Shown here: one piece after another, positions 26,612 through 38,600 of the stretch
Layout of the letters: each line of letters starts with the position of its first letter
Numbering within the stretch: the stretch's first letter is position 1
NCBI GenBank assembly: GCA_012932865.1
Contig: SAXG01000029.1
Span: forward strand, 62,001 to 126,000
DNA length: 64,000 bases
From: Amylostereum areolatum
Lineage: Eukaryota; Basidiomycota; Agaricomycetes; Russulales; Stereaceae
Reading direction: 5' to 3'
Notes under the pieces: model-generated
Seen by the model: the letters and a program-made list of their open reading frames with translations, nothing else
The model's database searches: none
Told to the model about the DNA's origin: nothing
Translations under genes and position numbers: made by a program

Positions 26612-26998
26612 TTACCCCCTCTTTAAGGCGCGCTTTCACCGGGAGCGCAAGTTCATCGTCCATCGTGGATGCAAGAAATTTGGCCTGGATCAGACCCAAT
26701 GATTTTAGTGATCGTGGGGCATTGGGACGAAGGTGGTGGAACTCAGCGATAGCATCCTTGGCATGCATTAATGCAGAGGCCGGTCTCCATTTGTTCTCAG
26801 AGTCGGGGTATCCAAGCCATTTGACGAGGTATTCAATGCCGCGTTTGTTGCGTGTGGGTCGTGAGTCGAGGATGGCTTCAATCTCATACTCCTCGTCTTC
26901 ATCAATCAGTTCTGGAGGTGGTTGAGTGAAGTTGGGGCCATGGGCATCTATCTCTTTGTACGCTGAGAGAAGTGAGGCATGGAAGACAGGGTGGATAC
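26612..26998 (-). mobile_element. Element C, piece 3: pol C-terminus with chromodomain
   Basis: Minus-strand frame resuming at HPVFHASLLSAYKE and including a chromodomain (EYEIEAILDSRPTRNKRG, YLVKWLGYPDSENKW), the mark of chromovirus-type Ty3/gypsy integrases. It is contiguous in frame with 35129-35266 once element A and one copy of its TSD are removed. The frame runs on past the polypurine tract into the LTR and stops at 26523. Confidence 0.85.
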
Positions 26999-27083
26999 TG
27001 TGATGACACACATCAATAGCCCCTATCTTTTTCCTCAAAGGGACTTATGCCCTTTTCATTTTGTTACGACAGTGGAAGGACAT

Positions 27084-27520
27084 CACTGGGGGCAGAAGTC
27101 CATTTAAGCCCTGATAACATGCATTAGATGTGGGGACTGAAAGTACAAATTTCTAATGCGTGAACACGCGACTGAAACGTGGTGTTTCAATCACATGAGT
27201 TGCTTGTGGATACGAATCGATAACGATTCGTTTCTGTTCTGTCTTATTTTCGGACCCATACGCACTTGAAACTATAAATAATCTGGCCTATTTCTGCTAC
27301 TTATAGATCTGAAACCTATCATTTTGGATTAGTCTTCGGAAAAAATGGCGACTGATCCAAAATCTTTCCTTTCTCGGGCATGTTCACGCAATTGAAATGA
27401 CAATGAAATCCCACATTTCAATCGCATTTTCGCACGTAGAAGCCAGATTAGAAATTTGTACTTTCAGTCCCTGTATCTAATGCATGTTATCAGGGCTTAA
27501 ATGGACTTCTGCCCCCGGTG
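27084..27520. mobile_element. 437-bp CACTA-like miniature foldback element
   Basis: Ends CACTGGGGGC... and ...GCCCCCGGTG, with inverted arms matching over about 74 nt with four mismatches, and weaker complementarity further in. It is flanked by the 3-bp repeat CAT (27081-27083 and 27521-27523). The empty site GGACATTGTTTT is present in the 3' LTR of element A. CACT ends and a 3-bp TSD are hallmarks of the CACTA/EnSpm superfamily. No coding capacity, so non-autonomous. Confidence 0.88.
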
Positions 27521-27803
27521 CATTGTTTTGGACTGGGGATTATGGCTGGGTTGGTCACGTGACTAAGCACGTGTTTCTCTTCACATGACGTATCACCTGA
27601 TTTCGGACTTTGGAACTCCGCTTACGCGCACAGCATAGAATCAGCGCACAGGATTGGTAGAATACGATTACTGTACTTAGGATATTATGTGGGTCAAGGG
27701 GCTCTGAAGTGGGTCGCCCTAGTAGTATGAAAGGAGTGCATGTAGCGAGCCTAGTCCTCATCTCGACCTCTTGGTCTTTGGACTAGGTAAGCAGTGTTTC
27801 TAC

Positions 27804-28226
27804 TGTCACGGATCGCTCCATTTCTCTCTTCGTTTGCAGACCTCGTACACGCGACGCGTCACGGCACATGACTTTCCCTTGCATCACATGCTTCAACGAC
27901 ATCATTGCCCGGACTTCCGAGCGGGGTTCCGCATCCTTATCTATGACATCATTGCTCCGGACCTTCGTCCTCCGCCCCATGACTCCTTTCTTATTGTTCC
28001 CCCCGCTCGCACCACTATTGCATCACATCGCACCATCGTACCCACTTGTATATAAGGACAGTGTTTCTCTTCCCTTTTCCCTAGACTGTCCATCTCGTTA
28101 TACGGTACTGTAGCGCACGTTGCACTACCTTAGACCCCGGCACTCTCAAATCTATTGCTTCTCCTCGCTCCTCCCATCGTCGCGACTTAGGCGGTTCCAT
28201 CGGTCTCATAAACTGCGTTTCTGACA
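27804..28226 (+). mobile_element. Solo LTR of family B (423 bp)
   Basis: Starts TGTCACGGATCG, ends GTTTCTGACA, flanked by the TSD TCTAC (27799-27803 and 28227-28231). Same length and sequence as the LTRs of B1, B2 and B3. The uninterrupted site is seen in the 3' LTR of element A. Confidence 0.95.
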
Positions 28227-28421
28227 TCTACTGTATCTTAGAACTGCGACTAATGCTAAGCTTGGTCTTTGGACTAGTCGTTTGCAGTGCCTAAGTAGTG
28301 CCCCTGCGGCTTCACGCGCTGACCTGTGTAGTTGCGCTCGAGGAGGTTGACTTTGAGTTTATTTCTTGTTTTTGTTGTGTGTTGTTGTCGTTGTTGGCAC
28401 GTGATCGACTCTGTCGTCACA

Positions 28422-29117
28422 TTAGGTCGAGATCTCTCGTGCACACCCTGCTCTGAAGGAGTAGCTTGTGCGACAAGTCGTTCCCTTCACGTTCGAGTCC
28501 CAGTTGAGCCCACTTCGCTTGTATGCGCACATTCACACGGATAGAGTAACGTGTTCCATACCACTCCAGGCGACACGTTTGTAGTGAAACCTTCGGGCAG
28601 ATCTACGCGGCTACGCTTGTCTTTGCCTTACCACGGGCGGACCGAGTCGATTCTTGAAGTTGCACCTTTGGTGTAGGAGCTTGTGAAACGCGGCTTCAAA
28701 CGGCAAAATTACTGGTTGCCGCTGCGCCCTTGTGAGACGCTAGTCAGAACGTCCCCACCAACAGGCCAAGGAGGCTGAGGAAATCAGGGGTAGACGAATC
28801 GTGAATCTGGGGATAAAGTGCCTGTGATAGGCGACGTCTTTGGGAATCTTTCGGTTCGGAGTTTGCACTGCCGGGGCCAATCCCTTGGTTAGGCCGATGA
28901 AAGTATCCCTGCTTAACCTTCCAACACGTTCCCTCGACCACCAGGACAAGCCGGTCCTGCGTACCTTAACCCAGACAAGTTTGATTCAGACGACGACCCA
29001 CTTGATACCAATCTTATCGTCGACTTTGAACTTTGGGATCAACCCGATGACTATCACTATCAACCCGACAACTCCGACGCCCTCCTACTTCTCTTCGACG
29101 AGCTCCCACCAAATGAC
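28422..29117 (+). other. Untranslated leader of element A
   Basis: Sequence between the 5' LTR and gag. The gag frame is open from about 28925 (FPRPPGQAG ... FDSDDDPLDTNLIVDFELW) but has no ATG before 29118, so gag may begin upstream through splicing or another start. Confidence 0.5.
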
Positions 29118-30664
29118 ATGGACACTGATCAGCTCCAACTGCTCCTCCAAGGTCTTGACATCAACATCGCCATGGGAGATATCAATACGGCAATGAATGG
29201 TGTCAACACGGCGCTTGGCGCAAACAACGGCCTCCTGACAACAGCCAACCAGACGAATCAGGCGCTGGGAACCGTTCTCCAAACGATGACAAACAGCCAA
29301 GGTGCGCTTGCGCACGCCATTACCAACTTCAACCCGAACCCCGTACGGCAGACCTCGGGGGGAGACAAGTCCGCGGTGCCCTCGCCACCTAAGTTCGATG
29401 GCAAAGGAAAAGGACCAGAAGCTTGCCACTTCCTAGCTGCCTACCAGAGCTGGGCAATGACGATGGGGACAAAGCTCAACGTCCTCAACGCCAACACCCA
29501 CCAATGGGAAATGGTGGACCGTCTGTGGATCCAGGCGGCCCTCAACTTCCTTACGGACGAGGCACGCACGTGGGCGCTTCCCCACATCGAGGCCCTGAAC
29601 GTGGGCAACACCCCTTTTGCCAACTGGGGCGTGTTCGTCGACAACTTCAAACGGCACTTCATGCTGATCGATGTCTCCTTGGTCGCAAAGGAAGCGATCA
29701 AGAAGCTCTTCCAAGGGGATATGAACATTCCCCACTACAAGGCCCGCTTTGACGAGCACGCGGCGCAAACCGGCTGGTCGGACAATGACCTCCACGACAG
29801 GTTCTACGATAACCTATCGGACCGCGTAAAGGATGGACTCGTCAACGTCCAAGCCAACACCGATACGTTGGCGGACCTGGCCAAGTGGGCAACAGAAGTT
29901 GATCGTCGGCAGTGCAACCGCCGCAACGAGAAGTGTGGCAAGGGAAGTGAGCCCTCGCGCCCCTCCGGGCAGTCTTCAGCTTCAGCCGACCCGGATGCCA
30001 TGCAGGTCGACGTGACCAGCAACGGCAAGACCCTCATCTCCTATCGCAAGGAAATGCAGGGGAAATGTTACGGGTGCAGGTCGAAAGACCACACCAAGGC
30101 AAACGGAGGGCACGAGCGCGACATCTGTCGCCACTGCAGCAAGACGGGCCATCGGGCCAACGTCTGCATGGACCGATACCTGGGCAAGCCTCAGCTGAAG
30201 AAGGTCGCAGGCACATCGGACGGCGACGCTACGGTCTCATCCGGCTCGACCTCCTCAGCTCCGGACAGCGCAGCGGCAGATCTGTTGCAGAAGTTAATGA
30301 GCCAGCAAGCGGAGCTGGCGAAGCAGATGGTGTCACGGTTTGCCCTTTTGCTCCGCTTTTTCCTTGCTTTCTCGCACTATCTGATCTCACACCTGTGGAT
30401 CAATCCCCTTTGATGGCATCGCTGATGTGCCCCTTGGTCTGTGCACATCCCCTCCCTAGTATATATAGCTGGCCTGCATGTATCTAGTTCCTTAGTCTTT
30501 CCTCCTAGTCTTTACCGGCTTAGAGTGCAATGTACTGTTCTCCCTTTGTTCCCTGATTCCCCCTTCCTCTGAGCCACTGCCTGTGTCGCGACTTAGAAGG
30601 CTATTGGATGCACTCCTTAGTCGGTCGTTCTTGACAGATGGAGGCGCTTAAGGCGTCTTTTTAG
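29118..30664 (+). pseudogene. Gag of element A, interrupted by solo LTR D
   Basis: Structural capsid protein of the retrotransposon. The ATG at 29118 gives MDTDQLQLLLQGL; the capsid region includes FLAAYQSWAM and WGVFVDNFKRHFML, typical of Ty3-type Gag. The nucleocapsid part has the zinc knuckle CRHCSKTGHRANVC (C-x2-C-x4-H-x4-C) preceded by a second Cys/His cluster beginning CYGC. The frame is broken at 30331 by a 306-bp LTR and would otherwise have continued for only eight more codons to the TAG at 30662-30664. Confidence 0.88.
30331..30636 (+). mobile_element. Solo LTR of a fourth family (D), 306 bp
   Basis: Starts TGTCACGGTTTG, ends GTTCTTGACA, flanked by the TSD GATGG (30326-30330 and 30637-30641). 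Contains a TATA-like TATATATAG near 30461-30469. It shares only the first eight bases with family B. Confidence 0.9.
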
Positions 30665-31008
30665 AACGGACCCGTGCTAAAGCAGCTGCAGCCGGGTCGA
30701 GTGGTAAGCGCGGTACGGACTCCACGGTTTCTCCTACGGACTCTTGTAAAACTACACATGTTTCTTTTTCCTCTACGCCATTTTGTACAAATACGGACTA
30801 CGATACGAAAACAGAAAACACAAAAAAATCATCTACGCCTACGTCTTCCTGTTCCTCTTCTTCTCCTACGTCATCATCGGTTCCTACGGCTACGACTTAT
30901 TTATCTGAATATGAAAGCATTTCTTCTTGTACTATACCAGAAGTCCTCAAAGGAGGCAATCATTTACGTATTTATGTTTAGTTAAAAGGGAGAAACCGTA
31001 CCGCGCGA
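30665..31008 (+). other. Gag-pol spacer of element A, repetitive
   Basis: Holds a run of short TCCTACG/TCTACG-like repeats (about 30825-30900). No frame joins gag to the protease without stops, so either a frameshift signal has decayed or sequence has been rearranged. Confidence 0.5.
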
Positions 31009-34000
31009 GTGGCTGCCATGGTAGATTCAGGGGCGACGGGGTTATTTATTAGTAAGCACTTCGTGGAGAAGCACAGGGTGAACGTGCGGCCTCTGGCTCG
31101 TGGCATCCCCTTGTTCAACATCGATGGCACAAAGAACCAGGCTGGGAGCATTACACATTATGCCCAGCTGGAACTGTGCGTCGGGGAGAGACGAGAACAG
31201 GCCGAGTTTCTGGTAACAGATCTCGGACCCGAGGACGTAATCCTTGGACTTCCGTGGCTTCGTAGGACGAACCTGGACATCAATTGGGCCAACGGTGAAG
31301 TACGGCTGGACGGAGAAACTCCGGAAGGAGAACCCTCCCCGCCGGACGAACCCTACTCCCGCATTAATGCCAATCGAAAGGAAAGGCGCTACCTCTTTAA
31401 GCAGGGGGTCCTAGACAACACCACTGATGAAGTGTGGTGCGCAGCGGGATATACATACTCCCAGCGTATCGCGGAGGAAGCGGGGCAAGATAAGCGCCAG
31501 CGCACTTTCGAAGAGATTGTCCCAGAACAATATTGGGACTTCTCAAAGGTCTTCTCGGAGGAAGAATCAGAACGACTTCCTGAGCACCAACCATATGACC
31601 ATGGGATCGATCTGAAGGATGACGCACCCGAGACCCTCCGATCAAAGGCATATCCCATGTCGGTCAACGAGCAGCCTGAGGCAGAGCTGGATAAGTTCAT
31701 TGAAGACAATCTTCGAAAGGGGTACATCACCCCCTCGAAATCCCCGATGTCCTCACCGGTATTCTTCATCAAGAAGAAAGACGGGAAACTGCGGTTGGTC
31801 CAGGACTACCGTAAGCTGAATGACATCACCGTAAAGAACCGGTATCCACTCCCGCTCGCGTCCAATATCGTGAACCGGCTACGCGGGGCAAAATATTTCA
31901 CAAAGTTTGACGTTCGATGGGGCTACAACAATGTCCGTATTAAGACGGGCGATGAGTGGAAAGCCGCCTTCTCTACGAATCGGGGGTTGTTTGAGCCGAG
32001 CGTGATGTTCTTTGGCCTCACCAACTCGCCGGCAACTTTCCAGGCCCTGATGAACTCGGTCTTCTCGGATCTGATCGCAAAGGGGCTCATCACGGTATAC
32101 CTAGACAACATCCTCATCTTTACGAAAACACTAGAAGAACACCACGAGGTCGTACGTGAAGTCCTGAAACGGCTACAGGACAACGACCTCTACCTACGCC
32201 CTGAGAAATGCGAATTCGAGAAAACCGAGATCGAATACCTCGGACTAGTGATACGAGAAGGAGAAGTGAGCATGGACCCTGCCAAGGTCCGCGCGGTGAA
32301 GGAATGGCCGACCCCGCGCAACCTACGTGAAGCTCGTGCGTTCATCGGGTTCGCCAACTTCTATTGCCGGTTCATCAAGGACTTTGCTAATCACGCGAGG
32401 CCCTTGCATGACCTCACTAAGAAGGACACCCCCTGGAAGTGGGATACGGAGCAGCAGGACGCCTTGAACCGACTTAAAGAAGCCTTTGTGTCGGAACCCA
32501 TCCTAATCATGTGGGAACCGGACCGCCCAACACGGGTTGAATCAGATGCATCCGGATATGCTACCGGTGGGATACTCTCCCAAAAGCTCGAGTCAGATGG
32601 CCTTTGGCACCCGGTCGCGTTCCGGTTCAAATCAATGTCGGAAACCAAACGCAATTACGAAATCTACGACCGGGAGATGCTTGGAGTCTTACGTGCCCTA
32701 GAAGACTGGCGGCACTTCCTGGAAGGACTGCCTCAGCCTTTTGAGATTGTAACCGACCATCGTAATCTAGAGTACTGGAAAACTGCGCGAGACCTTAATT
32801 GAAGACAGGCACGCTGGTCGATCTGGCTCAGTCAGTTTGATTTCAAAATGACTCATAAGGCCGGAAGCTCGATGCAGGCAGACCCACTCTCAAGGCTTAA
32901 CACGCACGCGGTCTCAGATTCCGAGGACAACCGCGGCGTGACAATGCTGAAGTCTGAGCACTTCGCAGGCATTGCTGCCACCCACTTCCGCCCGGACGAC
33001 CTCGCAGAGCGCATACGTAAGGGGAGTGAGCGAGAGGCTGAAGTAGTCCATGGCTTGGACACGCTTCGAAAGAAAGGCCCTCATAAGCTGACCAATGGCG
33101 CCCTGGAATGGGAGGAGGACGACGGGCTCGTGTACTATAAAGGGAAGCTGTACATCCCCGCCGATAAGGACCTTTGGACCGAGATTCTCAGATCCTGTCA
33201 TGATGCGGTCACGGCGGGGCACCCTGGAAAACACGGGACCCTCGAGCTGGTCAGCCGCCATTACTGGTGGCCAGGCATGGCGATGTTCGTCACTAAGTAT
33301 GTGGCGGGGTGCGATACGTGTCAACACTACAAACCGGCGCAGCATCCAAAAAGTCAGCTGCAGCCACATGAAGCCCCTGAAGGCGCGTGACAGACAGTTG
33401 GGGTGGATCTCATCACCCAGCTGCCCCCTTCTAATGGCTATGACATGATCGCCACCTACGTGGACCATTACACTAAGCAGGTCCACGCTATCCCCATGAC
33501 TTCGGACGTCACTGCTGACGGTGTCGCGGACTTACACTATAAGGAGATATTCCGGCTCCACGGACTACCTAAGAAGTTTGTCTCGGACCGGGGTCCTCAG
33601 TTCGCGGCCCGCATGATGCGTGCCCTTTACGAACGGTTAGGCATAGACGCCAGTCTTACAACCGCCTACCACCCTGCGGCCAATGGACAGACAGAGCGCA
33701 TGAACAAGGAAGTCAAACAGCAACTGCGCATGTTCTGTAACCAAGGGCAGATTTCCTGCCCACCGCCGAGTTCGTTATCAATTCACGTCTTAATGCGGCA
33801 ACGGGACACACGCCCTTTGAATTGATCTACGGATACACCCCGGACTTTACAGTTCCGGTCGGCGGAGAAACGCGCATGCCAAAGCTAGACCAGCGCCTCC
33901 GCAAGCTGCGCGAAGCACGTGAAGACGCCGAAGCTGCCATGCGACTCGATAAGGAGAACATGAAAAACTCCCAAGCTCCGGGACGGACTCGCCCTCACGA

Positions 34001-34562
34001 ATTCAAAGTAGGGGATAAGGTCATGCTTGCATCGAAGAACATCTCGATCCACCAAGCAAGCCGTAAGCTAGGCCCGCGCCAGCTCGGTCCTTACAAAGTG
34101 ATCGAGCGGGTTGGTGATCTTGATTATCGACTCAAGCTTCCCCCACAGCTCAAAGTCCACAACATCTTTCATGTGGACAAGCTCTCACTGTGGAAGGGCA
34201 ACGAGGTTAATGGGCAACTGCCGCCGCTGCCACCTCCGGTCGAAGTTGACGGAGAAGAGGAATACAAGGTAGAAGAGATAATTGACAGCCAGATCTTCCG
34301 GCGTCAACTCCAATACCTGGTGCGGTGGAAGGGATACGGCTCGGGCGATAATAGCTGGGAACCAGCAAAAAACGTCAACACGGAAGATGCGGTCCGGGAC
34401 TTCTACGCACAGAATCCCTCGGCCCCGCGAAAACTAAATGCCGCGCTCTTTGCGTCGCTGCCTTGGGGGTTAAGGGAAAACTTTACCGATGGCAACGGTA
34501 CTGATTACGAATGGGAGACGGGTCGCCATACGGGCTTAGCCTGTCGGGTCGCCAGGCCTTAG
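31009..34562 (+). pseudogene. Pol of element A (protease, RT, RNase H, integrase, chromodomain)
   Basis: Protease DSGATG at the start, RT with the palm motif reading YLDNI instead of Y-x-D-D, RNase H (ESDASGYATGG), integrase zinc finger (H-x-H-C-x2-C from HPGKHG to CDTCQ), integrase core (SDRGPQFAARM, NGQTERMNKE) and C-terminal chromodomain (YLVRWKGYGSGDNSWEP). Breaks: TGA at 32800-32802, TGA at 33388-33390, and a frameshift near 33750. The YLDN change removes a catalytic Asp, so this copy could not reverse transcribe even without the stops. RT is on the plus strand with gag, in the gypsy order. Confidence 0.92.
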
Positions 34563-34570
34563 GAGGGGGG
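34561..34570 (+). other. Polypurine tract of element A
   Basis: AGGAGGGGGG lies three bases before the 3' LTR, the expected plus-strand primer position. Confidence 0.8.
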
Positions 34571-34573
34571 TAA

Positions 34574-35128
34574 TGTGACGACACACGTCAATAGCCCCTA
34601 TCTTTTTCCTCAAAGGGACTTACGCCCTTTTCATTTTGTTACGACGGTGGAAGGACATTGTTTTGGACTGGGGATTATGGCTGGGTTGGTCACGTGACTA
34701 AGCACGTGTTTCTCTTCACATGACGTATCACCTGATTTCGGACTTTGGAACTCCGCTTACGCGCACAGCATAGAATCAGCGCACAGGATTGGTAGAATAC
34801 GATTACTGTACTTAGGATATTATGTGGGTCAAGGGGCTCTGAAGTGGGTCGCCCTAGTAGTATAAAAGGAGTGCATGTAGCGAGCCTAGTCCTCATCTCG
34901 ACCTCTTGGTCTTTGGACTAGGCAAGCAGTGTTTCTACTGTATCTTAGAACTGCGACTAATGCTAAACTTGGTCTTTGAACTAGTCGTTTGCAGTGCCTA
35001 AGTAGTGCCCCTGCGGCTTCGCGTGCTGACCTGTGTAGTCGCGCTCGAGGAGGTTGACTTCGAGTTTATTTCTTGTTTTTGTTGTGTGTTGTTGTCGTTG
35101 TCGGAACGTGATCGACTCCGTCGTCACA
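34574..35128 (+). repeat. 3' LTR of element A (555 bp)
   Basis: TGTGACGACAC...GTCGTCACA. Intact copy that shows the empty sites of both insertions in the 5' LTR; TATAAAAGG at 34861-34869 is the likely promoter TATA box. Confidence 0.95.
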
Positions 35129-35266
35129 GATACGCCATTTAGGGGGAAGTTGAAGGCGGTAAGTCACTGGTCCGAGGACGTCAGTGATGGTGAATGGGCC
35201 ATGTCGTTTTGCTGCGAGCTTAGCTTTTGGACGTGTGGTCTTCAGGTTCTTACTATCCAGCCAGAC
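35129..35266 (-). mobile_element. Element C, piece 2: integrase C-terminal part
   Basis: Encodes KNLKTTRPKAKLAAKRHGPF and TYRLQLPPKWRI on the minus strand, lying between the integrase core (42350-43273) and the chromodomain (26612-26998). Both edges are TSDs, GATAC on the left and CAGAC on the right. Confidence 0.88.
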
Positions 35267-35689
35267 TGTCAGAAACGCAGTTTATGAGACCAATGGAACC
35301 GCCTAAGTCGTGACGATGGGAGGAGCGAGAGAGAATAGATGGATTCAAGAGTGTCAAGCCTAGGGTAGTGCAATGTGTGCTACAGTACCGTATGACGAGA
35401 TGGACAGTCTAAGGAAAAGGGAAAAGGGATACTGTCCTTATGTACAAGTGGGAACGATGGTGCGATGCGATGTGATAGTGGTGCGAGCAGGGGAAACAAT
35501 AAGAAAGGAGTCATGGGGAGGAGGACGGAAGTCCGGAGTAATGATGTCATAGATAAGGATGCGGAACACCATTCGGAAGTCCGGGCAATGACGTCGTTGG
35601 AGCATGTGATGTGAAGGAAAGTCATGTGCCGTGACGCGTCGCGTGTACAAGGTCTGCAAACGAAGAAAGAAATGGAGCGATCCGTGACA
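35267..35689 (-). repeat. 3' LTR of B1
   Basis: 423 bp, TGTCACGG...TCTGACA on the minus strand. The TATA box seen in B2 (TATATAAGG) is TACATAAGG in both B1 LTRs. Confidence 0.95.
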
Positions 35690-38600
35690 TTACCCCCCCT
35701 TTAAGACGCGCTTTCGCCTGGAGCACAATGTCATCTGCAAGGGTGGATGCGAGAAAATCATCAAAGGAGATGCCGAGGGAACGCACAGGGCGGGGCGCAT
35801 TTGGATGGCACTTGTGGAAAGCGTCAATCATGTCGGTAACCTTTGAGAGCGACGAACGCGGGAGCCAGGTGTTTTCGGAGTCGGGATAGCCGGCCCACTT
35901 GACGAGGTACTGAATACCTTTCTTGTTACGAGTTGGCTTGGAGTCGACAATGTCTTCAATGTCATATTCTTCTTCATCGTCAATGAGGTCTGGTGGCAGC
36001 TGTTCGTAATTTGGCCCGTGAGCGGCTGTCTCCTTGTATGCGGTGAGCAACGAGGCATGGAAGACTGGATGGATTCGCCACGTCTTCGGCAGCTTCAAGC
36101 GGTAGTTGACTGGGATGATGAAGTCAATGATTTTGAAGGGTCCAAATCGTTTGGCGGTGAGCTTAGCTTTCGGTCTTGTCGTCTTCAGATTTTTGCCTTC
36201 TAGCCATACTTTGTCTCCGATGGCAAACTGCGTTGATTTGCTGATCGTGTCGCCATTGTAGTGCTTCATCAAGTCCGATGCAAGGGCGAGGCTGGCCTTG
36301 ATCTCCTGTCGGACTTCTTCAAGTTGACGGAGGCGTTCTTCAACTGCAGGGACCTTTGAGGACGGGTTTACGGATGGGTACATCTTGGGGAGGAAGCCGT
36401 AGAGGACTTCAAAGGGGGCCTTTCCAGTAGCTGCATGGGCGCGGGAGTTGTGAGAAAACTCGAAGAAGGGCAACCACTTCACCCAGTCGTCTTGACGGTA
36501 GTTGCAGAATACTCGCAGGAACTGCTCGAGGTTCTGGTTCTCGCGTTCGGTTTGGCCGTCTGTCTGTGGGTGATACGCTGTGCTGAGGGCAGACTTGATC
36601 CCGAGCTTCTCGTTGAGTGTACGCATCACCTGTCCAGCAAATTGGGGTCCACGATCCGAGATGATCTTGTCTGCTAAGCCGTAGTGTCGGTATACCTTGT
36701 CGAAGAGAATGTTGGCCGTGCCATCACTGGTGATCTTCGTTGTACATGGGGTGGTAACCACCATCTTGGTGAGGCGATCGACCACGACATTGACGGTGTT
36801 ATAGCCTTCGCAGTCAGGGAGTTCAACGATGAAGTCGGTGGAGATGACGCCGAATGGTCGATCGGGTACTTCATTCGGGATCATGTCGAGGTGGGGTCGG
36901 CTGCTCTGTGTCTTCGTCGACTGGCAGGTTGCGCATCCTGCTACGAAGTCGCGGACAAAGACAGACATGCCGGGCCACCAGTATTCGCGACTCACAAGTT
37001 CGTAGGTCTTAAAACAACCGGGGTGTCCAGCCAGGGGAGATTCATGGTACATTTTGACAATGTCGCGTCGCAACTTGTCGTCTGCAGGGACATATACCTT
37101 CCCCCTGAACAAGACTAGACCTTCTTTGTAGTTCCATTCCTGGAGATTCTTGAGGAGCGTACGTGGTCCGTTTCATAAGATGGTGTCCAGGGCTTGAACG
37201 ACCTCGATGTCTTTGGTTTTGCAGTCTCGGATACGTCGTCGGAGTTCAACATCGCCGAGGGAGGTTACTGCTCCTGGCCTTGTTGCGCGTACCTGGAAGT
37301 ACTTGGGGTCAAGCAAGACGCGCTCCTTGTTGTCGTTTTCGACACCATCCTTGTGATCGGGTTGTCGAGACATTGGATCCGGGCGGTGGGATTTTCCTGG
37401 TTTGTGAACGAGCGAGAAGTCAAATCAAGTGAGGAATAGAGCCCAATGTGCCTGTCGGCGGCTCAGCTTCTGTGCCATCTTGAAGTGCTCCAGGTTCTTG
37501 TGATCTGTCCAGATTTCGACGGTGTTGGGGGCGCCTTCGAGGTAGTGGCGCCAGGCTTCAAGCGCGCGGATGATCGCAAGTAGCTCCTTGTCGTAGATGT
37601 CATAGTTGTGTTCCGGTTCCGATAGGGCCTTGGATAGATACGCCACTGGATGCCAGTGACCGTCGTCGCCTTTCTGTGAGAGTATACCTCCAGTAGCAAA
37701 GTCCGAGGCGTCGACTTCAACGAGGTAAGGCTTCTTTGGGTCAGGCATGACCAAGACGGGGGAGGAAGTAAATGCAGCTTTCAGTGCGTCAAACACAGTT
37801 TGGCAATCTGTCAACCAGTCCCATGTGCGGTCCTTCTTTGTCAGGTCAAATAGGGGTCGTGCAACCTTGGAGAAGTCCTTGATGAAACATCGGTAGAAGT
37901 TGCCAAAGCCAAGGAAGGATTGCACATCTTTGACCGTTCGTGGTGTCAGCCAGTCCTGAATACCCGCTACCTTGACGGGGTCCATAGCGATCTTGTCATG
38001 CGAGATGATGAGTCCGAGGTATTCAACGGAATCTTGCTCAAAGACACATTTCTCCGGTTTGAGGAAGAGGTCGTTGTCTTGCAAATGTTGCAAAACCTGC
38101 TGCACTATGGCGCGGTGTTCGTCCATGGTGCGAGTGAACACCAAGATGTCGTCCATGTAGATAATGACTTTGCCCGAGTCGATGAGATCCTTGAAAAGTT
38201 CATTCATCATTGCCTGGAACATCGCGGGGGAGTTCATAAGGCTGAAGAACATCACCGTAGGTTCAAAGAGGCCACGATTCGTCTTGAATGCAGCCTTCCA
38301 CTCGTCGCCTTCCTTGATGTGGACATTGTTGTAGCCCCAGCGAACATCCATCTTTGAGAAGATCTTTGCACCTTTGAGACGGTCGACAATTTCAGAGATC
38401 AGTGGCAAGGGGTATTCATTCTTGACTGTGCCCTTGTTTAATTCTCGATAGTCCTGTACGGGACGCAGCTTCCCATCCTTTTTCTTCACAAAGAAGAACG
38501 GACTCGCCTGAGGTGACTTCGATGGGTGGATATAGCCTTTCTTCAGGTGGTCGTCGAGGAAGGTGTCGAGTTCGATCTGCTTGGAAGGTGAGAGGGGATA

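Larger units (their letters stand above)
26999..28421 (+). repeat. 5' LTR of element A with two nested insertions
   Basis: Length 1423 bp equals the 555-bp 3' LTR plus 440 bp (miniature element and 3-bp TSD) plus 428 bp (solo LTR and 5-bp TSD). The TATA box of the 3' LTR (TATAAAAGG at 34861-34869) is TATGAAAGG here. Confidence 0.95.
26999..35128 (+). mobile_element. Element A: Ty3/gypsy chromovirus, full length
   Basis: Bounded by TG...CA LTRs and flanked by the 5-bp TSD GATAC (26994-26998 and 35129-35133). Removing the insert restores the minus-strand pol frame of element C (PKWRI-HPVFHA), which proves the boundaries. Order is 5' LTR, gag, protease, RT, RNase H, integrase, chromodomain, polypurine tract, 3' LTR. 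The LTRs differ at roughly 15 of 555 positions by eye, nearly all transitions. Internal stops, a frameshift and three later insertions make it inactive. Confidence 0.95.
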
